A DNA stretch of 64,000 bases from Atrichornis clamosus. Lineage: Eukaryota; Chordata; Aves; Passeriformes; Menuridae. The position numbers and the translations under genes were made by a program. Numbering within the stretch: position 1 is the stretch's first letter; the number at the start of each line of letters is the position of its first letter. A model generated the notes under the pieces. The model was not told the DNA's origin and ran no database searches. It saw only the letters and a list, made by a program, of their open reading frames with translations. This document shows positions 42,001 through 55,485 of the stretch, in pieces. The DNA is taken from the NCBI GenBank assembly GCA_013400975.1, contig WBMZ01009435.1, positions 124,001-188,000 on the forward strand, written 5' to 3'.

Positions 42001-42695
42001 AAATAAGGCACTTTTTTCCTTGTTTTTTAAACTAAACTTGTAATTAAGCAGCCTGAATCAAGGTGCAACATTAAAATTGCTGAAGCCAATACTGCTGTTG
42101 TCCTTTCCTTTTTCCATCTTTTTTCTCCCAGCACATGCATGCTCCTCGTTCATAAGAGATGCAGTGCTTATCTATTCAGACACCAAGTCAGTTCAGGAAA
42201 CAGAAACTTTTGCAAGTGAAACTTTTGTTTTGCTGATCATTTTGTCCTGTCTGATTCCCCAGGTCAGATTGTCATGGGTATCAGAGTTACCGAGAGGGAG
42301 AGGCAGAAACAGCTCCAGACCAGCTCAGTCCAGCCACAACAGGCACAAAGTGTGTGACGCTACAAGATGTTCCATATGTACTTGGTTGCTTTTAGTTTTT
42401 CCCAATGAATTGACACTTCAGTAATATTGTCTCATAAATGTATGTGTGATTTGGTAGCAGAAACCACTCTGATTACCCTACTGCTCGTCAACCCCTAGCT
42501 AGTAAGATAGGATAATGACCACACAGCAGACACTACCTTCTAATAATATTTGTTATTGTGTGCTGATGAAAAACAACTGGGTTGTTTTGATTTTTTTTTA
42601 CAAAATTTCCTCCCATTTTTCTAACTACTCAGGTACACTTGTCTAAGTGCTTCTTAGGAAATTACAATGCGTGGATTCAAAAAGCCAAGCAGACA

Positions 42696-42786
42696 GAAAA
42701 AAAAAAATCCACAGTAAATTGAAAAAAAAGAAACAAAAATCCACAACCAATCAACCAAACCCACAAACAAACAATAAACCAAACAG
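42696..42786. repeat. A/C-rich low-complexity run
   Basis: Poly-A segments followed by degenerate CCAAC/CAAAC units (ATCCACAACCAATCAACCAA and similar). It is the same kind of simple sequence as at 15281 on the other strand. Confidence 0.85.
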
Positions 42787-43917
42787 CCTCACCCCCCAAG
42801 CTTTAGGAAATATTCCAGTAGGAAAAACCCCACCAGAATCAACTGAGCAAGAGTTCATATTCATCTCTTTTGGCTAATCAAGGCATTCTTCAGAAAACCC
42901 TTCCAGAAAGCCTAGATTTAGACAAAACCACTGAGGTTAAAAAGTAAATTTACTCCTAAGAGAAAGCACCTTTAGAACATCCTTGCTTTAGATATTTGGA
43001 GATTTATGGACGTACATTGAAAGCACAACGCAGCTCCAAAGGCAGTCAGTGAGCCCTCTAGTGTTTCAAAAGAAATGAGTCGTGCCAAGGAGACACAAAC
43101 GAGAAGTGTGCTGCTTAGAAAACAGTTCCTAGAACTCAGCGTTACTGTGTTACTTACTGGGCAAACAGCCCCGAGATACAGGAGGCAAACACCTCCCCCA
43201 GACCTTAATCAACACTGCCTGCTGCACGAGTGAGTTTGGGCAGCTAACCTATCAAAACGTCTCAATTTCTAGAATTCAATACATCAGAAATACTCTACAT
43301 GCTTTCCCCACTGTGGAAATTACAAAACTGTATTAACTTTCCCACTACATTAACTCCCTATTTGCTAATAGCTTAATTTTCTATGTAAGAACGATTAAGT
43401 TCTAAAATATCGAGGAGCAATTTTAATAGATCCAGCCCACAGATAATTCTCTACTTATGAAAAACTCCTAGCCCTGGTACTTTGGGGATGAATTTTAATA
43501 GGTCTTTTGAGAAACTGATCTATTTTTGCCATCTTCACCCTTCTGTTTGCATGGGATATCCCCAAACCATTACTTCCAACTTTTTTTTTTTGTAATTCAC
43601 AAAAGCCCTTTTGATCATGTCTCTGACTACTTGTACAAGTACTGTTGATCACTTGCAATTTCTAAATAAAGATCGCAGTTACTGAGAAAATCTGTGTATC
43701 AACACAACACTACTGATCCTGTTAAAAAGATAAATTCCCAATGAGGGAGAGTCTAACAGCTTTTGACTAGATGATTCCAGATACTCTGAAACTCCTCTTG
43801 AGTATAACTAATAAAATTATTTCAAATAATTCCTTATCAGTCTTCCCAGATGTTAACAGGCAGGGTTATATTTGCATAGAGGTATCCCTCTGTCCTAGTT
43901 TTACTAAGATATGTTAA

Positions 43918-44455
43918 AAAAATCACAGAACAGTTGGGATTGTCAAGGAAAGATGATCTGGAGATCAACCATTTTCAAAGCCCCTGCTAGAGCAGGTTCA
44001 CCCACAGCAGGTTGCATAGGATTTTGTCAAGGTGGGTTTAGAATATCTCTAGAGAAGGTGAATCCAGAACCAGCAGTTTGTTCCAATGCTCTGATACGTT
44101 CACAGTAGGGAATGTTTTTCCTCACATTCAAATGGAACTTCCTGTGTTTCAATTTGTGCCTGTTGCCCCTTATCTTGTTGCTGGGCGCAACTGAGGAGTC
44201 TGGCCCCATCCTCTTGACACCTGCCCTTAATTTGTATGCACTGACAAAATCCCATCTCGGTTGTCTCTTCTTCAGGTTAAACGGGCCCAGCTTCCTCAGC
44301 CTTTCCTCATCTGAGGGAGATGCTCCAGTCCCCTAAACATCTTCACAGTCCTTTGCTAGACACTCTTCAGTAATTCCTTGCCTTTCTTGAACGGGAGAGC
44401 CCAGCACTGGACACTATTCACTGAACCTCAAAGCCTAGAAGAGCCTGACAGCTCA
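43918..44455 (-). mobile_element. CR1 LINE 3'-end fragment, about 540 bp
   Basis: Reverse-complement CR1. From the 3' tail (AATCACAGAACAGTTGGGAT) it runs through CACATTCAAATGGAACTTCC, TGTGCCTGTTGCCCCTTATC, CTTCTTCAGGTTAAACGGGC, CTTCCTCAGCCTTTCCTCAT and GAGCCCAGCACTGGACAC. The order agrees with CR1 consensus logic. Similarity fades after about 44440. It lies on the minus strand, the same sense as MAN1A1. Several 60-80 codon open frames in this interval are decayed CR1 sequence. Confidence 0.92.
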
Positions 44456-45750
44456 TGGTGAAGCCCTGTGCCTACGTTAGCAAAGTCTATTTCTGATGGA
44501 GTCCTACCTCAGGTCCCTCACAGTCAGAAGAACAGAGGAAGGTTTGACTAGCTAGCATTGTTTCACTAGTAAGTGTACTGCTTTTTCATCTACAGAAGAA
44601 AATGGGGCATGGATTTTACTTTTGAAGTCATAAAATGCCAAAGCACGACCCCACCTCTCTCAGACAATAATGAAGTGTGCTATTGTAACTGCTATCAACA
44701 AAGTCACTTAGAAGAGAAAGCTGAGGGACTGACACTATGCACAGAAGGACCTGTGTATTTCTTTAACTCTAAAGGAAGCATTTTTAAACACAATTCTAAA
44801 ATCCTTCTCAACCCCCTGAAATAAATTTTTTAAAAGTAAAATACAAAACCCAGCAATTCGTTCTCTGAAAGCAGAAACAAAGACCTTTTCTATAGCTGTA
44901 ATGTTGGCCTACTAAAAGATGATGATAACACACTCCCATTTGTTGGTATTTTAGTTACTGCCATCTTTCGCAGCACTCTAACACAGCATCTACAGAGGAC
45001 ACATAAGCCACTTGAAATTTGCAAAATACACTTCTATTCAAACAGGAGTACCCAAGAGTTCAGGCACAAAACGTTGACAGAAAACAACAGCGATGCTGAA
45101 TCAGCACAGTAGCAGTGGTATTTAGATGCAAACCACTGCAGTACCAGGTGGAGTGAAAATAGTAACTTAATAAGGTTTATTTTTAGCAGTTACATGTAAG
45201 TCAGGGAGATGTCAAAGAGGACGTCAGGAAGAGAATTAAAGCACCTTCTAGAACTGGGATATTAAAGGAAAAAAACAATTAATTGCATGAAATAGTACCA
45301 TCCTGACCCTCAACAGAGACATTAAATCTTGCCAAGATGCAGGAGGAAGGCAGAAGACTAAGCTACTGAAAGTTCAAGAAACAAAGGGACAAGTCAGTAA
45401 AAAACAAACAAGTCATCCTCCCAAACCAAACCTCCCCTCCACAAAACCTCAGAAGAAAATGCAAGTTTATCTAGTCTCTATTAAACTCTCACTCCTATAT
45501 TAAATAATCTTTTCTTTCTCAGGTTGCACTGTTCTTTCTACACACTTAAGTTATTCTGACCTTTTAACCTCCTTACCAGAACTACATGTTCACTCAGTCT
45601 AGTCTGCCTGCATCTTCTCTCCCTGCTGCTATAACTAAAACGTCATTCTTTCACGGGATCAGCAAGGGAGATGAAGGAAGTCCCTAGAACCTCTACAGAC
45701 ATTCCATCTGAACTTTCCTCCTGTACAAATCAACTCGCATGGCTGAGAAC

Positions 45751-46296
45751 TGTTCTGCATCGGGTTGGGATGGAGTTAGCATCCATCACAGCAGCCCATA
45801 TGGCATTTTGAATTGGTGCCTGAAATAACATTGATAACACAGCAATGTTTTGGCTATTGCTGAATAGTGCTTGTACAACAGCAAGGTTTTCTCTTTCCAA
45901 CTCCTGTCCCTTTTCCACTTCCCCTGAGAGGTAGAATGGCTGAGGTGGCTATGAGGTTGAGCAGGGACACAGAAGGGAGAGCTGACCGCAGCTGGTCAAA
46001 GGGTTATTTCCTACCACATTAACATCATGTTCAGTAACAAAAACTGGGGCAGAGGAAGAAGGAGGGGTTTTCCAAGGTGGCTGTTGCTCAGAGACTGGGC
46101 ATCAGTGTGACTGTAGGAGGTGGCGAGCAATTGCCTTTGCAGCACTTGTCCCTGTCCCCTACTTCCTTCACCTAACAAATGGGCTTTATCTTGACCTACC
46201 AGTTCTCTGACTTCCATTCTTCCTGTTCCCTCTTGCAGCCCACCTGGGCCAACAGCTGTGTGGATGCTGGCCTGCTGGCCCTGGTGAATCACCACA
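45751..46296 (+). mobile_element. Solo LTR, avian ERVL-type family (shorter copy)
   Basis: The element opens TGTTCTGCATCGGGTTGGGA, TGGAGTTAGC and contains ACATTGATAACACAGCAATG, TTTTGGCTATTGCTGAATAG, CAGTAACAAAAACTGGGGCA and TTATCTTGACCTACCAGTTC. It closes near CTGGTGAATCACCACA. These blocks occur in the same order in the LTR at 58596-59387. No gag, pol or env sequence adjoins it and no clean target-site duplication is seen, so it reads as an old solo LTR. It is on the plus strand, antisense to MAN1A1. The ends are inferred from similarity with the other copy and from TG...CA boundaries. Confidence 0.8.
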
Positions 46297-46469
46297 GTGT
46301 CTCACAGCATCTTCAGTGCAGGAAGTCTGTGACCACACACAACACCCAGATGGCTTCTTTGCTCTAATGACAATATGACATTAAACATTAGCAAAACTTC
46401 TAGTTTTAGAAAGCCTTACATTCTTACTTGTCATGCCCATTACTGTTAACCAACAAGCTAAGACTCAGT

Positions 46470-46540
46470 GAATCAGATTCACAGAAGGGTTGAGCTTGGA
46501 AGGAACTCTGGAAGTCTTCTCGCCCAAACCCCACTGAAAA
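46470..46540 (-). mobile_element. Short CR1 LINE 3' end
   Basis: About 70 bp resembling the reverse complement of the CR1 terminus: AATCAGATTCACAGAAGGGT, TGAGCTTGGAAGGAACTCTG and a GTCTTCTCGCCCAAACCCC block equivalent to the usual TCATCTAGTCCAACC. It is heavily truncated. Confidence 0.7.
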
Positions 46541-48977
46541 ACCTATTCTCAACTGTTTTCACATCCCCTGAGTAGCAGCCAAATTGCAGCACAGCTGAAA
46601 AACTTGGCAATCATTCCAGAAATCTATTTTTAGTAAATGTAACATTACCTTTGAAATTATTGCTACCAATTAGGATTTCTCTGTGAAAAACTGTATGATC
46701 CCCTTCAGTTGATTCACTATCACTTTCATAAAGCTATGCTGGATATATGAAAGCTCCATTTAATATGCTCTTACTGAATCTACTGATTGCCACATTGAGT
46801 AATTTTTGGAAATACACAGCCTTTGTGTCTTTAGTTATCAAAAGTGTTACATTTGTGTTTCATCATCTTCACAAGGGTATTTAGTGTAACACGCATTTTA
46901 AAGAAATACAAGTTATTAACTGAGTTTACTGATCTTCTCTTGCATAATACGTATGGTGAAAACATGAAGTAATTGGTGAATTTACTCTATATTTCAAAAA
47001 ATAACACTTTTTCTAGGATTAGTAAGCACAAATACATTGCAAAATCATTTGACTATTTCCCTTGTTTCTGAGCATGATCTTTGTTACCTTTGTCAATATT
47101 CACTCCTGGTAGTGTATATCTTTTTTTTTTAAATAATTTTTATCAGTTTTCACAGCTTTTTATCCTGCTCAGACTTGCTCTATAGTGGAAACTCTAGGTA
47201 AAGATGTAGGGTGTTCTACTGCAGTTACTTCTTTGCTAATGAGTTCATAACCTTATCTGAGCAGACATGCAGGTATGACTAAGAGTGATACATGTCTGCT
47301 TTTGGCTCTTTCAGTTACTCTGCCTACTGTTATGCTGGACTGCTGACAGCATTCATTTTAAGCAACCTTTCATGAAACAAAAACTCAAAGTTAACTTCTT
47401 AACTGAAGACCAAGATTCACTAGAAAACAAGTTAAAAGTGGTTTATATTCAGATCATGTTTTCTGTAGATAGAATTGTGCCTAGAGTTTGTTTTTGAACT
47501 AAAAATTAGCAATTATAGTTGCCTGAATTTTATTTTAAGCTCTTCATTTTCTGTTACTATTTATTATTCTAGAAACAAAGCTGATGAAATAATCTCAAAT
47601 GTATAAAGAAGGTTCATCTCACTTGATACTGTTTACTTTTTTCCCATGAATCTGACAGAAGATACGAGACTCCCTTTCCCTACTGCCAACAGAAATCTGT
47701 TTTTCTCCTTCAAGACACACAAAATAAATCCTGTCACTATGAATCCTCATATATATCATAACTTCTTATCTGTCAGCAGGAAGATTATTGCAAATCAGGA
47801 GCTTGACAGATTTCTGGTGTTTATAACCTCATTTCCTAATGGCATCATCCTGAGTTAACTACACAGCATCAGTTTGTTTAAAAGTCACTGCCAAAGTGTC
47901 ACCATTTCTAATTTAGCCGGTGGATGACAACCATGCTCCAAAGCTCATGGAGGCTGGAGGAGCTCCTGTGAGTGCTTCCTGATGGGACTTCACTTAGCCA
48001 AGAAAAGCCACAAAGGAGACTTTAGTATTAGTTAATGGGCCAGTAACAAGGATTCCCAGTTGCTGTTTTCCACTAAGCAGCAGACAGTGGTTTTGGGAAT
48101 ATTTAGGCACTCCCAGCTGCAATGTGCATTGTGATAGGAATGCTGAACTTTAAAGAACTCACAGGTTCGTCCAACAGTGCTGCCCACAGCACAGGGCACT
48201 GCCACACACAAAGCATGGGAAACACCTGCAACACTTACCATGACAATAGAACTAAGATAGCCAAACTGATTCACAGGATTTTCCATTAATATTAAACATG
48301 CACGTCATATCAGGAAATACTTTATATGGTTCTGTATTTAATGATCTGTATTAAAGTGATATGCCAGCAAAATCCTACTACTCAGCATTTCAGTATCTTG
48401 GAAATAATTCACTTCTTGCCTGTAAAGACAAATTAAAATTAAAAAATCTAGTATCTGCACATAAAAAAGGAAGTAAGAGGGAAAATAAAAATATTAAAGC
48501 CTATTCTGAAGATTAATTTGTCATTTGTATTGCAAAGCACTTCAAACTCCTCAAACGGAAAGCCTGACAGAAATGCTAAGTATTATTCCCTCATGTGTTA
48601 AGTTACAGATAAGCTTCTATTCTTATATTTTCTATTCCTCACAGTAGCTTGTAAGCCTCCTTAGTACTGTATTAAACTATCCAACTAATATTCATCATAT
48701 GCCGTTCTGGGCATCATTTATTAACCAGGGACAGGCGTCGCACGGTGCTTCATTCTGTTACTCATTTTAAAAGGAATCAATTATCCTATTAATTCTGTAA
48801 CCAGAATTCTAATTACAAGGTAACTAAAGAGAACAGGAAATTTGCAGGTAAGGTATTTTCTACACTTATTCTATTACTGCATATTTTACTTAATGCACAA
48901 GTACACAAGAAAAAAGAGACTATTTCATGCAAGAAATAACTTATAAGAACAGCCGCCCTTATGCTTCGATATGTCTG

Positions 48978-48990
48978 AAAAAAAAAAAAA
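48978..48990. repeat. A13 homopolymer
   Basis: Thirteen consecutive A residues in intron 1, without adjoining processed-gene sequence that I recognise. Confidence 0.9.
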
Positions 48991-50665
48991 TTAGTTCATT
49001 TGAAAATGATTGTATGACATATGAAGACTTCTCCATGATAACAAGACACGTTTTACTCATTTGCCAGGCGCACCTCTCTTTGTTAAACAGTAACATACTG
49101 CTAAAACTATGAAATTACTGAAAAGGTAGAGATACCCAAATGTTATACTACTAGTTTCTGAGAGCTGGGCTATAGTGTTTTCATCATTAATGAAAAACTA
49201 AGAAGGCAAGAACAATCTACACACCTTTCCACAAAGAGCACTGTCCTTGCACTTTCTGTAACCAAAAGTCTGTCTAATTTAACCAAATGAAATCATCTAT
49301 TCCAGGGAAATAGAAAAAAGTGTGGTTTGAAAAATCTCGCCCATATAGTTACCCAGATCTAATACAACAGCATTAATTCCACCTTGAACCATCCAGAGTA
49401 GACCAGTTTTAACTCAGTTTTAGATTCATTCACTCAATTCCAGCTGTCTTCCACCCAAAGTATAGAAAATGAAATAGATATGCAAGAAAACACTATTTCC
49501 TTATAAAACTCAGGGGTTTGGATTTCTTTTTTTTCCCCTCTCGGATAAGCTAGGATTTGAGTATGTTCTGTAGGAATTTAAATAGTTTTTCCTAAAAATA
49601 TCTGCCTTGAAAGCATCAATTAAGATATTGTTGAACTGCTTCATCCTCCAACTCTCAGTTACTAGTGGGAGAACCAACTACACATTCCCAATAACTACAC
49701 GAGTGGAAAAAGAAAAAAATATACAGAAGTTCAGAATTATGAAATTGAGCACAAATTATATTAATGTTGAAATTGTTCTATTTCAACTTATTTCACTTGC
49801 CGTTTATGCCTGCGTACATACGTATACACATACAAGACAGAAATCTTGAACGGTCCAAGTCATCCAGTTCCAAACAAAAGAGAAATCTAAAGAACAAGTC
49901 ATACAGCTTCTACCTTACAATTTAGCAACTGTTACCGAGATCTGCATTTCAGAAAAAAAGAAGAAGCCTACAGCCTGTCACTCAAAACCACTGCATTTCT
50001 CCAAAGCTGTCTTCTTCAAATACAAGGAAAAAGGATTTCCTTATCACTAGCAAAAGAGATAGATGAAGTCTCTTCGGACAACCTATTATTTCACCACTTT
50101 GGTCAGTTGGTTGGTTTTTTTCCTTTAATTTCTGGGACGGACAAATCAGTGATGCTCTAATGTTCTAGTTTTTTGTCAGCTACTTTTCAAAGAACTAAAT
50201 CACACAGATGTTTTGTATTAGTGAAACATCTGTTCAAAGAGAAACACATCCCATCATAAGGTACTGTAGAAGAACTCAGGTTCATTACTGACAATAACCA
50301 AAAAGAAAGCTGAAATATTTTCACTTAAAACAGAAAAGTACTGAAGGGTTGTACAAAAAAATGCAGAATTAGCAGCAGCCTCTGAAGTTCATGCACAGTT
50401 TGATTAAAGTCATATAAGGGAAAGGAAAAAGAAAGCAATTTGTGAAAATAGTACTCTTATGAAGAATAGTGGTATACATAGACTCATCCCACTCAGTGTC
50501 ATTTTTTTTCCCTCTTGGTCTACTTATGACTTGCTACAGTTTCCAAGAACTCCCAAGCTGAACAGTGTGAACAGTTCAGCTCCTGCAACTGCGTGACACA
50601 ATCATGCTTTTGTTCTCTATTTTTTTCCTACTGTTCTTTAAGAAATTATTTGTTAAGGTTTGCTT

Positions 50666-50750
50666 CTAATTAGATTATAAATTATTTGTGGCATGGACTG
50701 TATGTCCTACTTGTTCCTAGGTACCTGGCACTGCACAGCCATGCTGCTTG
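50666..50750 (+). mobile_element. Very old L2/MIR-type 3' tail remnant
   Basis: The sequence TTAGATTATAAATTATTTG-like start (50668 on), GGCATGGACTGTATGTCCTA and GTACCTGGCACTGCACAGCC match the typical LINE2/MIR terminal pattern of TAGATTGTAAGCTC...GCAGGGACTGT...CCTGGCACA. A 19-base A run follows at 50781-50799, about 30 bases later. The match is short and recalled from family patterns rather than aligned. Confidence 0.55.
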
Positions 50751-50780
50751 TGAAGTTCCCAATCTCAGCAGGGGTAATGC

Positions 50781-50799
50781 AAAAAAAAAAAAAAAAAAA
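50781..50799. repeat. A19 homopolymer
   Basis: This is the longest homopolymer in the window. It lies about 30 bases past the L2/MIR-like tail. I see no retrocopied gene ahead of it. Confidence 0.95.
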
Positions 50800-51974
50800 G
50801 CAGTACAATAATAAGAGATGTTATGCGGTTCAACACAGCCACATGAAGTGATTAACATCAAGGTGATTCAAGTTGCTGTTTCAGAGCATGATTAAAATCC
50901 ACAAAAACAAAGTAAGATGGATTTAAAGAACCTGTTTAGTTTACTTTCACACATTTTGAACCTCAATCTCCCTTATATGCTTCTAAGCTTTATTCTGCTG
51001 CTGAAGTCAGTAAGGAACAAAGTTCTGGCCACCTCATCAAATGGGAAGTGTCAGCACTTCCAGGCCTATCCAGCATGTCTTTTAAGATAGGAACAACAAC
51101 TTTAAAAAAGCAACAACAACCCTCCAGAAGTTTGTCCCCTTTGCAGAATGAGTCTACATGCACCCCACAACCCTGTTCCCCTACCAGGGAATTGGGAGTG
51201 ACAAGACAGTGCCGCTGATGGTAAGAAGTTTAATTGTGAGAGGAATGCCAGACTGGCATCGAAAGGCAAAATTTCAGATTTTCTAAGAGCAATGTTCTTT
51301 TAATTGACTTCTTAAAAATTTAATTGCATGTGAGAAACAAGTATTTTTAAATGTCTTTTTAATTGTAGTTTTTTCTTAGGGGAAAAAATTAAACAGTGAA
51401 CATTATTAGTAGATTTGGGACCATTACCAACTTAGTTAAATGGCTAACAATAGTAAGTAAAAACACAAACTAGTTATAACAACTATTAGAGTTTCTCAGT
51501 TAATGAGAAACCTACTAGAGCTTGATGTGGTCTCTGAATTCACAAAGTGCAGGGCACTTTGAGCTTTCCAAAATGCTGGGTACTGCCAATAAATACTTTA
51601 CCCATTCTCAGGCCATCAGCTTTGACAAAAGGTCTGTTTCTCCTTTCCACTCTCCTCTCTTCTCTCCAGCATCCAGTTAGAGAAGCTGAAGTACTTCACC
51701 GCTAAAGCTCGTTATTGTGGCCTTGGTGAAGCTGCACTTTCAGAAGTCAGCCAGCCTGTTCACTGAAGAGTATTTACACGGACCAATGAGATACACAGTT
51801 GCTGCATGGATCAAGGGCTAAGTCTGAATCATTACCACTACTGTAAGAGAAGTATCTTCAGTCTAAAAGCCTGGGATTAGAGCAAAAGCATGGGACTGTT
51901 TTCTAGCAGCTGAAAACCAGTTACACATTGGTCAAAAGCAGATGATAATCATTTATGACTTCCCCCCCAACTTT

Positions 51975-52575
51975 TTAACGTCTTTACTAGCGACTTGCAG
52001 GATGTGATGCAGTGCAACCTTACGAAACTTTTAAGTGATGTCAATTTGCACTGGGGGAAGGAAATCCCATCTGGGAGCCAAGACTGCTGTTCGTGGATGC
52101 CAAAACAGGCTGGAAAACAGGCCAATAGGAACTTCATGAAATTCAGTGAGGACACACGCAAAGTCCATAAGCCCTGGTGATGGTACGGGCTGGGAAGCAG
52201 CTCCGCAAGGAAGGACCGGGACTGAGCTGCACAGAGAGATGCGCACGTGCCAGCAGTGCCTGGGCAGCAGGACAGGACACAGCCCATGCATCCGGGGATG
52301 GCACTACTCCCCTGTTCTCAGTGCTCACGTAACCACATCCAAATGCCGTGTCCAGTTCTGGGCCTCGCAGTACAGAAAAGCGAGTACAGAAAACCAGTGT
52401 GAGTTCAGTGGGACATGGGGGCTCAAGCTGGTCATGGCTGGAGCAGCTGCCCCGTGAGGAAAGGCCGAGGGACGGGCTGGCTCAGTCTGGGGGCAGATGG
52501 CTCCGGGAGCACTGACAGCAGCCCCTGGTACCGTGGGGACGTGGTTGAGAAGAGAGAGCCAGAGACACAAGGGGC
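51975..52575 (+). mobile_element. CR1 LINE internal fragment with decayed reverse-transcriptase end
   Basis: This matches CR1 sense sequence from the end of the reverse-transcriptase domain onward. A block near 51980-52050 corresponds to the segment that in active CR1 encodes the FADDT-type RT motif, but here it reads LTKLLSDVNLH, so the catalytic aspartate pair is gone. It continues with GGAACTTCATGAAATTCAGT (52129 on), AGCAGCTCCGCAAGGAAGGA, TGTCCAGTTCTGGGCCTCGC and GAGGAAAGGCCGAGGGACGG. The 3' limit is uncertain; GC-rich sequence to about 52720 may be a further decayed part. Many overlapping open frames here on both strands are remnants of this element. The element is incapable of activity as it stands. 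Confidence 0.85.
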
Positions 52576-54662
52576 ATCGGCTGAACTAAGGCAGAGAGGT
52601 TCAGATGGTGCACAAGGAAAAGCAGCCAGGCAGGCGGAGGTGTGGGCTGCCCTGGGTGGCTGTGCCAGCCCCATTCTGGGGGGTTCCAGCCCCAAGGGGG
52701 CACAGGCATAAGCAGCCCTGTCTGAACTTGGATCAAGGACCTTTTCACACCTCCAGACCTAGTTATCCCACAATCCCACTGAATTCAGTATAGATTGTAC
52801 ATATTTACCTACATTTTACAGGGTAAGTAAATTTATTTGCTCTTCCTGATCAACAAGGACACAATTGAAATTTCAGATTGTGGCTATTTAAAGTATTCTA
52901 GATGAAAATTCTGAATTGTTAAAGCCTTTGCCCAGCCTTCAGAAATATTTCAAGGTATTTTCTATATTGAATAAAATACTTCAGCTATGCAAAACACTGC
53001 CAGCTCATTTCTGATAGGAAGTAAGAGCTATCTACCTACGGCATTAGTATAGAAAGATTCAAAAAGAACAGTTACAATAGTCAGACTCTGGCAAAACATG
53101 ATGAAGATGTAGTGTCATCTACAAATTCATGATTTCTGCCCATTTCACATTTACATCTACTCATCTTGGTTAGGATTGATCAAGCAGCTTTTCCAGGGCT
53201 GCAATAGATTTTAGAAAAAACCTGATTTTAAGAAATATTTATTTCTACAGTCCTCAAACTATCTCCAGGAAACACAGGCAGCATTGTAACAAATTTTATA
53301 AGGTGAAAATTTCTTGCTGTAAATTAATCATCACTTCTAGCTGTACAAACAATGAAATAACCACCAAAACAGGAAATGTGTATCAGTTATTTTCTTTCAG
53401 CAATTTTATCACAGCATTCGAAATGGATATTGTAAGCTGCCTAAACATTACCATTCTTTGCGTGGCATTTGTTTTCCTCTTGAAACATTTATTTGATTAC
53501 CAGGCCTGTGGATCCTGACACAATCAGTGGTGGTCAAGCTCCCCAAATACAAGACACTCGGACCTTATGCTTAATTCCACTACCATAGTATATGCATGTT
53601 ACAAAACAGTGACTGGATTTGTAGATTAACTTTCCAGCTCACATAAACACATCTGCAAAAAAGTAATCAGACACTTCCCCCATGACCAACAGATGAAATG
53701 TTCCTACTGGTATCTATATTTCCTTCAGTCAGGCTGGAATAAGGATGACAGCTTGAAAATGAACATCTTTATACTGAAAAGTACACCTATGCCATGAATC
53801 TGTTTAAGGATCACGGTAAAGAACAAACTTAAAAATCTAAACAAATCTGGTTTTATGTACTAAAATTAATTTAACCCTAGGTAGTATCTCTTCTGGTGCT
53901 ATAAATAGCATAGTAGTGCTTTACACAGTATTTTTCTTGTATGTCCGAACGTTCCTCAGCAATGACTAGATATAAATGATATAGCAAATCACAGTATTGT
54001 TAATAGTTCATCAGCTCCATGTGAATTTGGGAAGAGCTGTCACAGGCTTATGGAGAATGTCTGTGCTCATGTTTTCACGACAGGCAAAAGAAATCAGATG
54101 CTCAGTTGTACAAGAAAATGAATGCAAAACCATAGAACCACTATGAGATAAAAACAGCCACGAGGGATACTAGTGGTCTGTTCCAAACACCTCCTGGCAG
54201 TAGAGGATACAGAAGAAAAAGAAAGGATTCAATTAAGAAGCATGAAGATATTTTCCTGAATGGAAAGGCTGAAAAGTGGGCAACGAGATAAAAATAAAGA
54301 CATGCAAAAAGTGTTGCTCCTGAACATTTTTGTAAAAAACAAAAGGAGAAAATGAAACGCACAAACATTAGGTTTGTTACTGAAAAGGCAAACACTCAAG
54401 AATCATTGACAGAAGATACAAACAGTGACAACCTAACAGGATACTGAAGGATTTGAGAGAGCATATGGTCACAGAGGCCCAAACTTCATACTGCATTTCC
54501 TAAGCTGTTAACAAAAAGTGCATCAAATGCAGTTTTCACAGCACAAATGGAACATAATTTTAGTTTGCACCATCTATAACACAGATAATGGCATGATGAC
54601 TTTCAAGCACTGCAGCATTATTAGGAGACACCTTCCATCCCACACACCTAGTAGAGACTTAC

Positions 54663-55035
54663 TATAGAATCACAGATTCGTTTAGGTTGGAGAAAACCTC
54701 TGAGGCCACTGAGTCCAACCATCAGCTCAGATCTGCCAAGGCCACCAATAAAATATGTCCCTAAGCACCCTATCTACATGTCCTCTGAAAACCGGGATGA
54801 TGCTTCCCTGGGCAGCCTCTTCCAATGCTTGACAATTATTTTTGTGAAGAATTTTTTCCTAATATGCAACCTAAACCTCACACGGCACAACTTGAGGCCA
54901 TTTCCCCTTGTCCTACTGCTCCTTACCTGGGGAAGAGTGTGGCCCTCACCTGGCTACAACCTCCTTCCAGGCAGTTACAGAGAGTGATAAGGTCTGTCCT
55001 GAGCTTCCTTTCCTCCAGGCTAAAGCCCAGCTCAC
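54663..55035 (-). mobile_element. CR1 LINE 3'-end fragment, about 370 bp
   Basis: A clear reverse-complement CR1: TATAGAATCACAGATTCGTT, TAGGTTGGAGAAAACCTCTG, GAGTCCAACCATCAGCTC, CTGGGCAGCCTCTTCCAATG, AACTTGAGGCCATTTCCCCT and TTCCTTTCCTCCAGGCTAAA. It is one of the best-preserved repeats in the window, so probably younger than the others. The 3' end lies at the low-coordinate side. Confidence 0.95.
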
Positions 55036-55485
55036 ACAATGGGCAAAAATTTAGCTTTTCACTGCCATACAAACTTACAGCTTCTCAGCATATATGGTGC
55101 CTCATACAAATACATAAGGTATCATATAAAAAAAGATATAGAAGGTGTGATGTTTCTCCATAACACAATGAATTCAACAATTACTTGAAATTTCCATCCC
55201 TTCCTAAGAAGGAACAGGAAAGACAGCTAGTGAGAGAAAGGAACGACTGGGGATGGGACTTGTTTTCCAGCTACTCCTTTCTTTTAATTCTCTTGTTTTT
55301 TTCAAGCAGTTATGTAAATCCACACAAGTCTCCCAGAACCTCTGTTGATTCCTCACTTGTGTTTCAAGTTTCCCTAAGGAAAGCAATCAGAGTTTTTAAT
55401 ATACTTAAAACTACAATACAGAAGAGACAAAATCCTTGCTCTCCCTCAAACTGTTTTGGACAGTATAGCCTAAACTTAGAACTTT

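Noticed and set aside
52031..52793. Dense set of open frames, possible exon 1 or CpG promoter of MAN1A1
   Set aside because: The DNA matches decayed CR1 in ordered blocks and encodes no membrane anchor or stem region.
54141..54395. 84-codon hydrophobic minus-strand frame (Phe/Leu-rich)
   Set aside because: The hydrophobicity comes from A-rich plus-strand DNA read as TTT/CTT codons. No start context, splice signals or family features.
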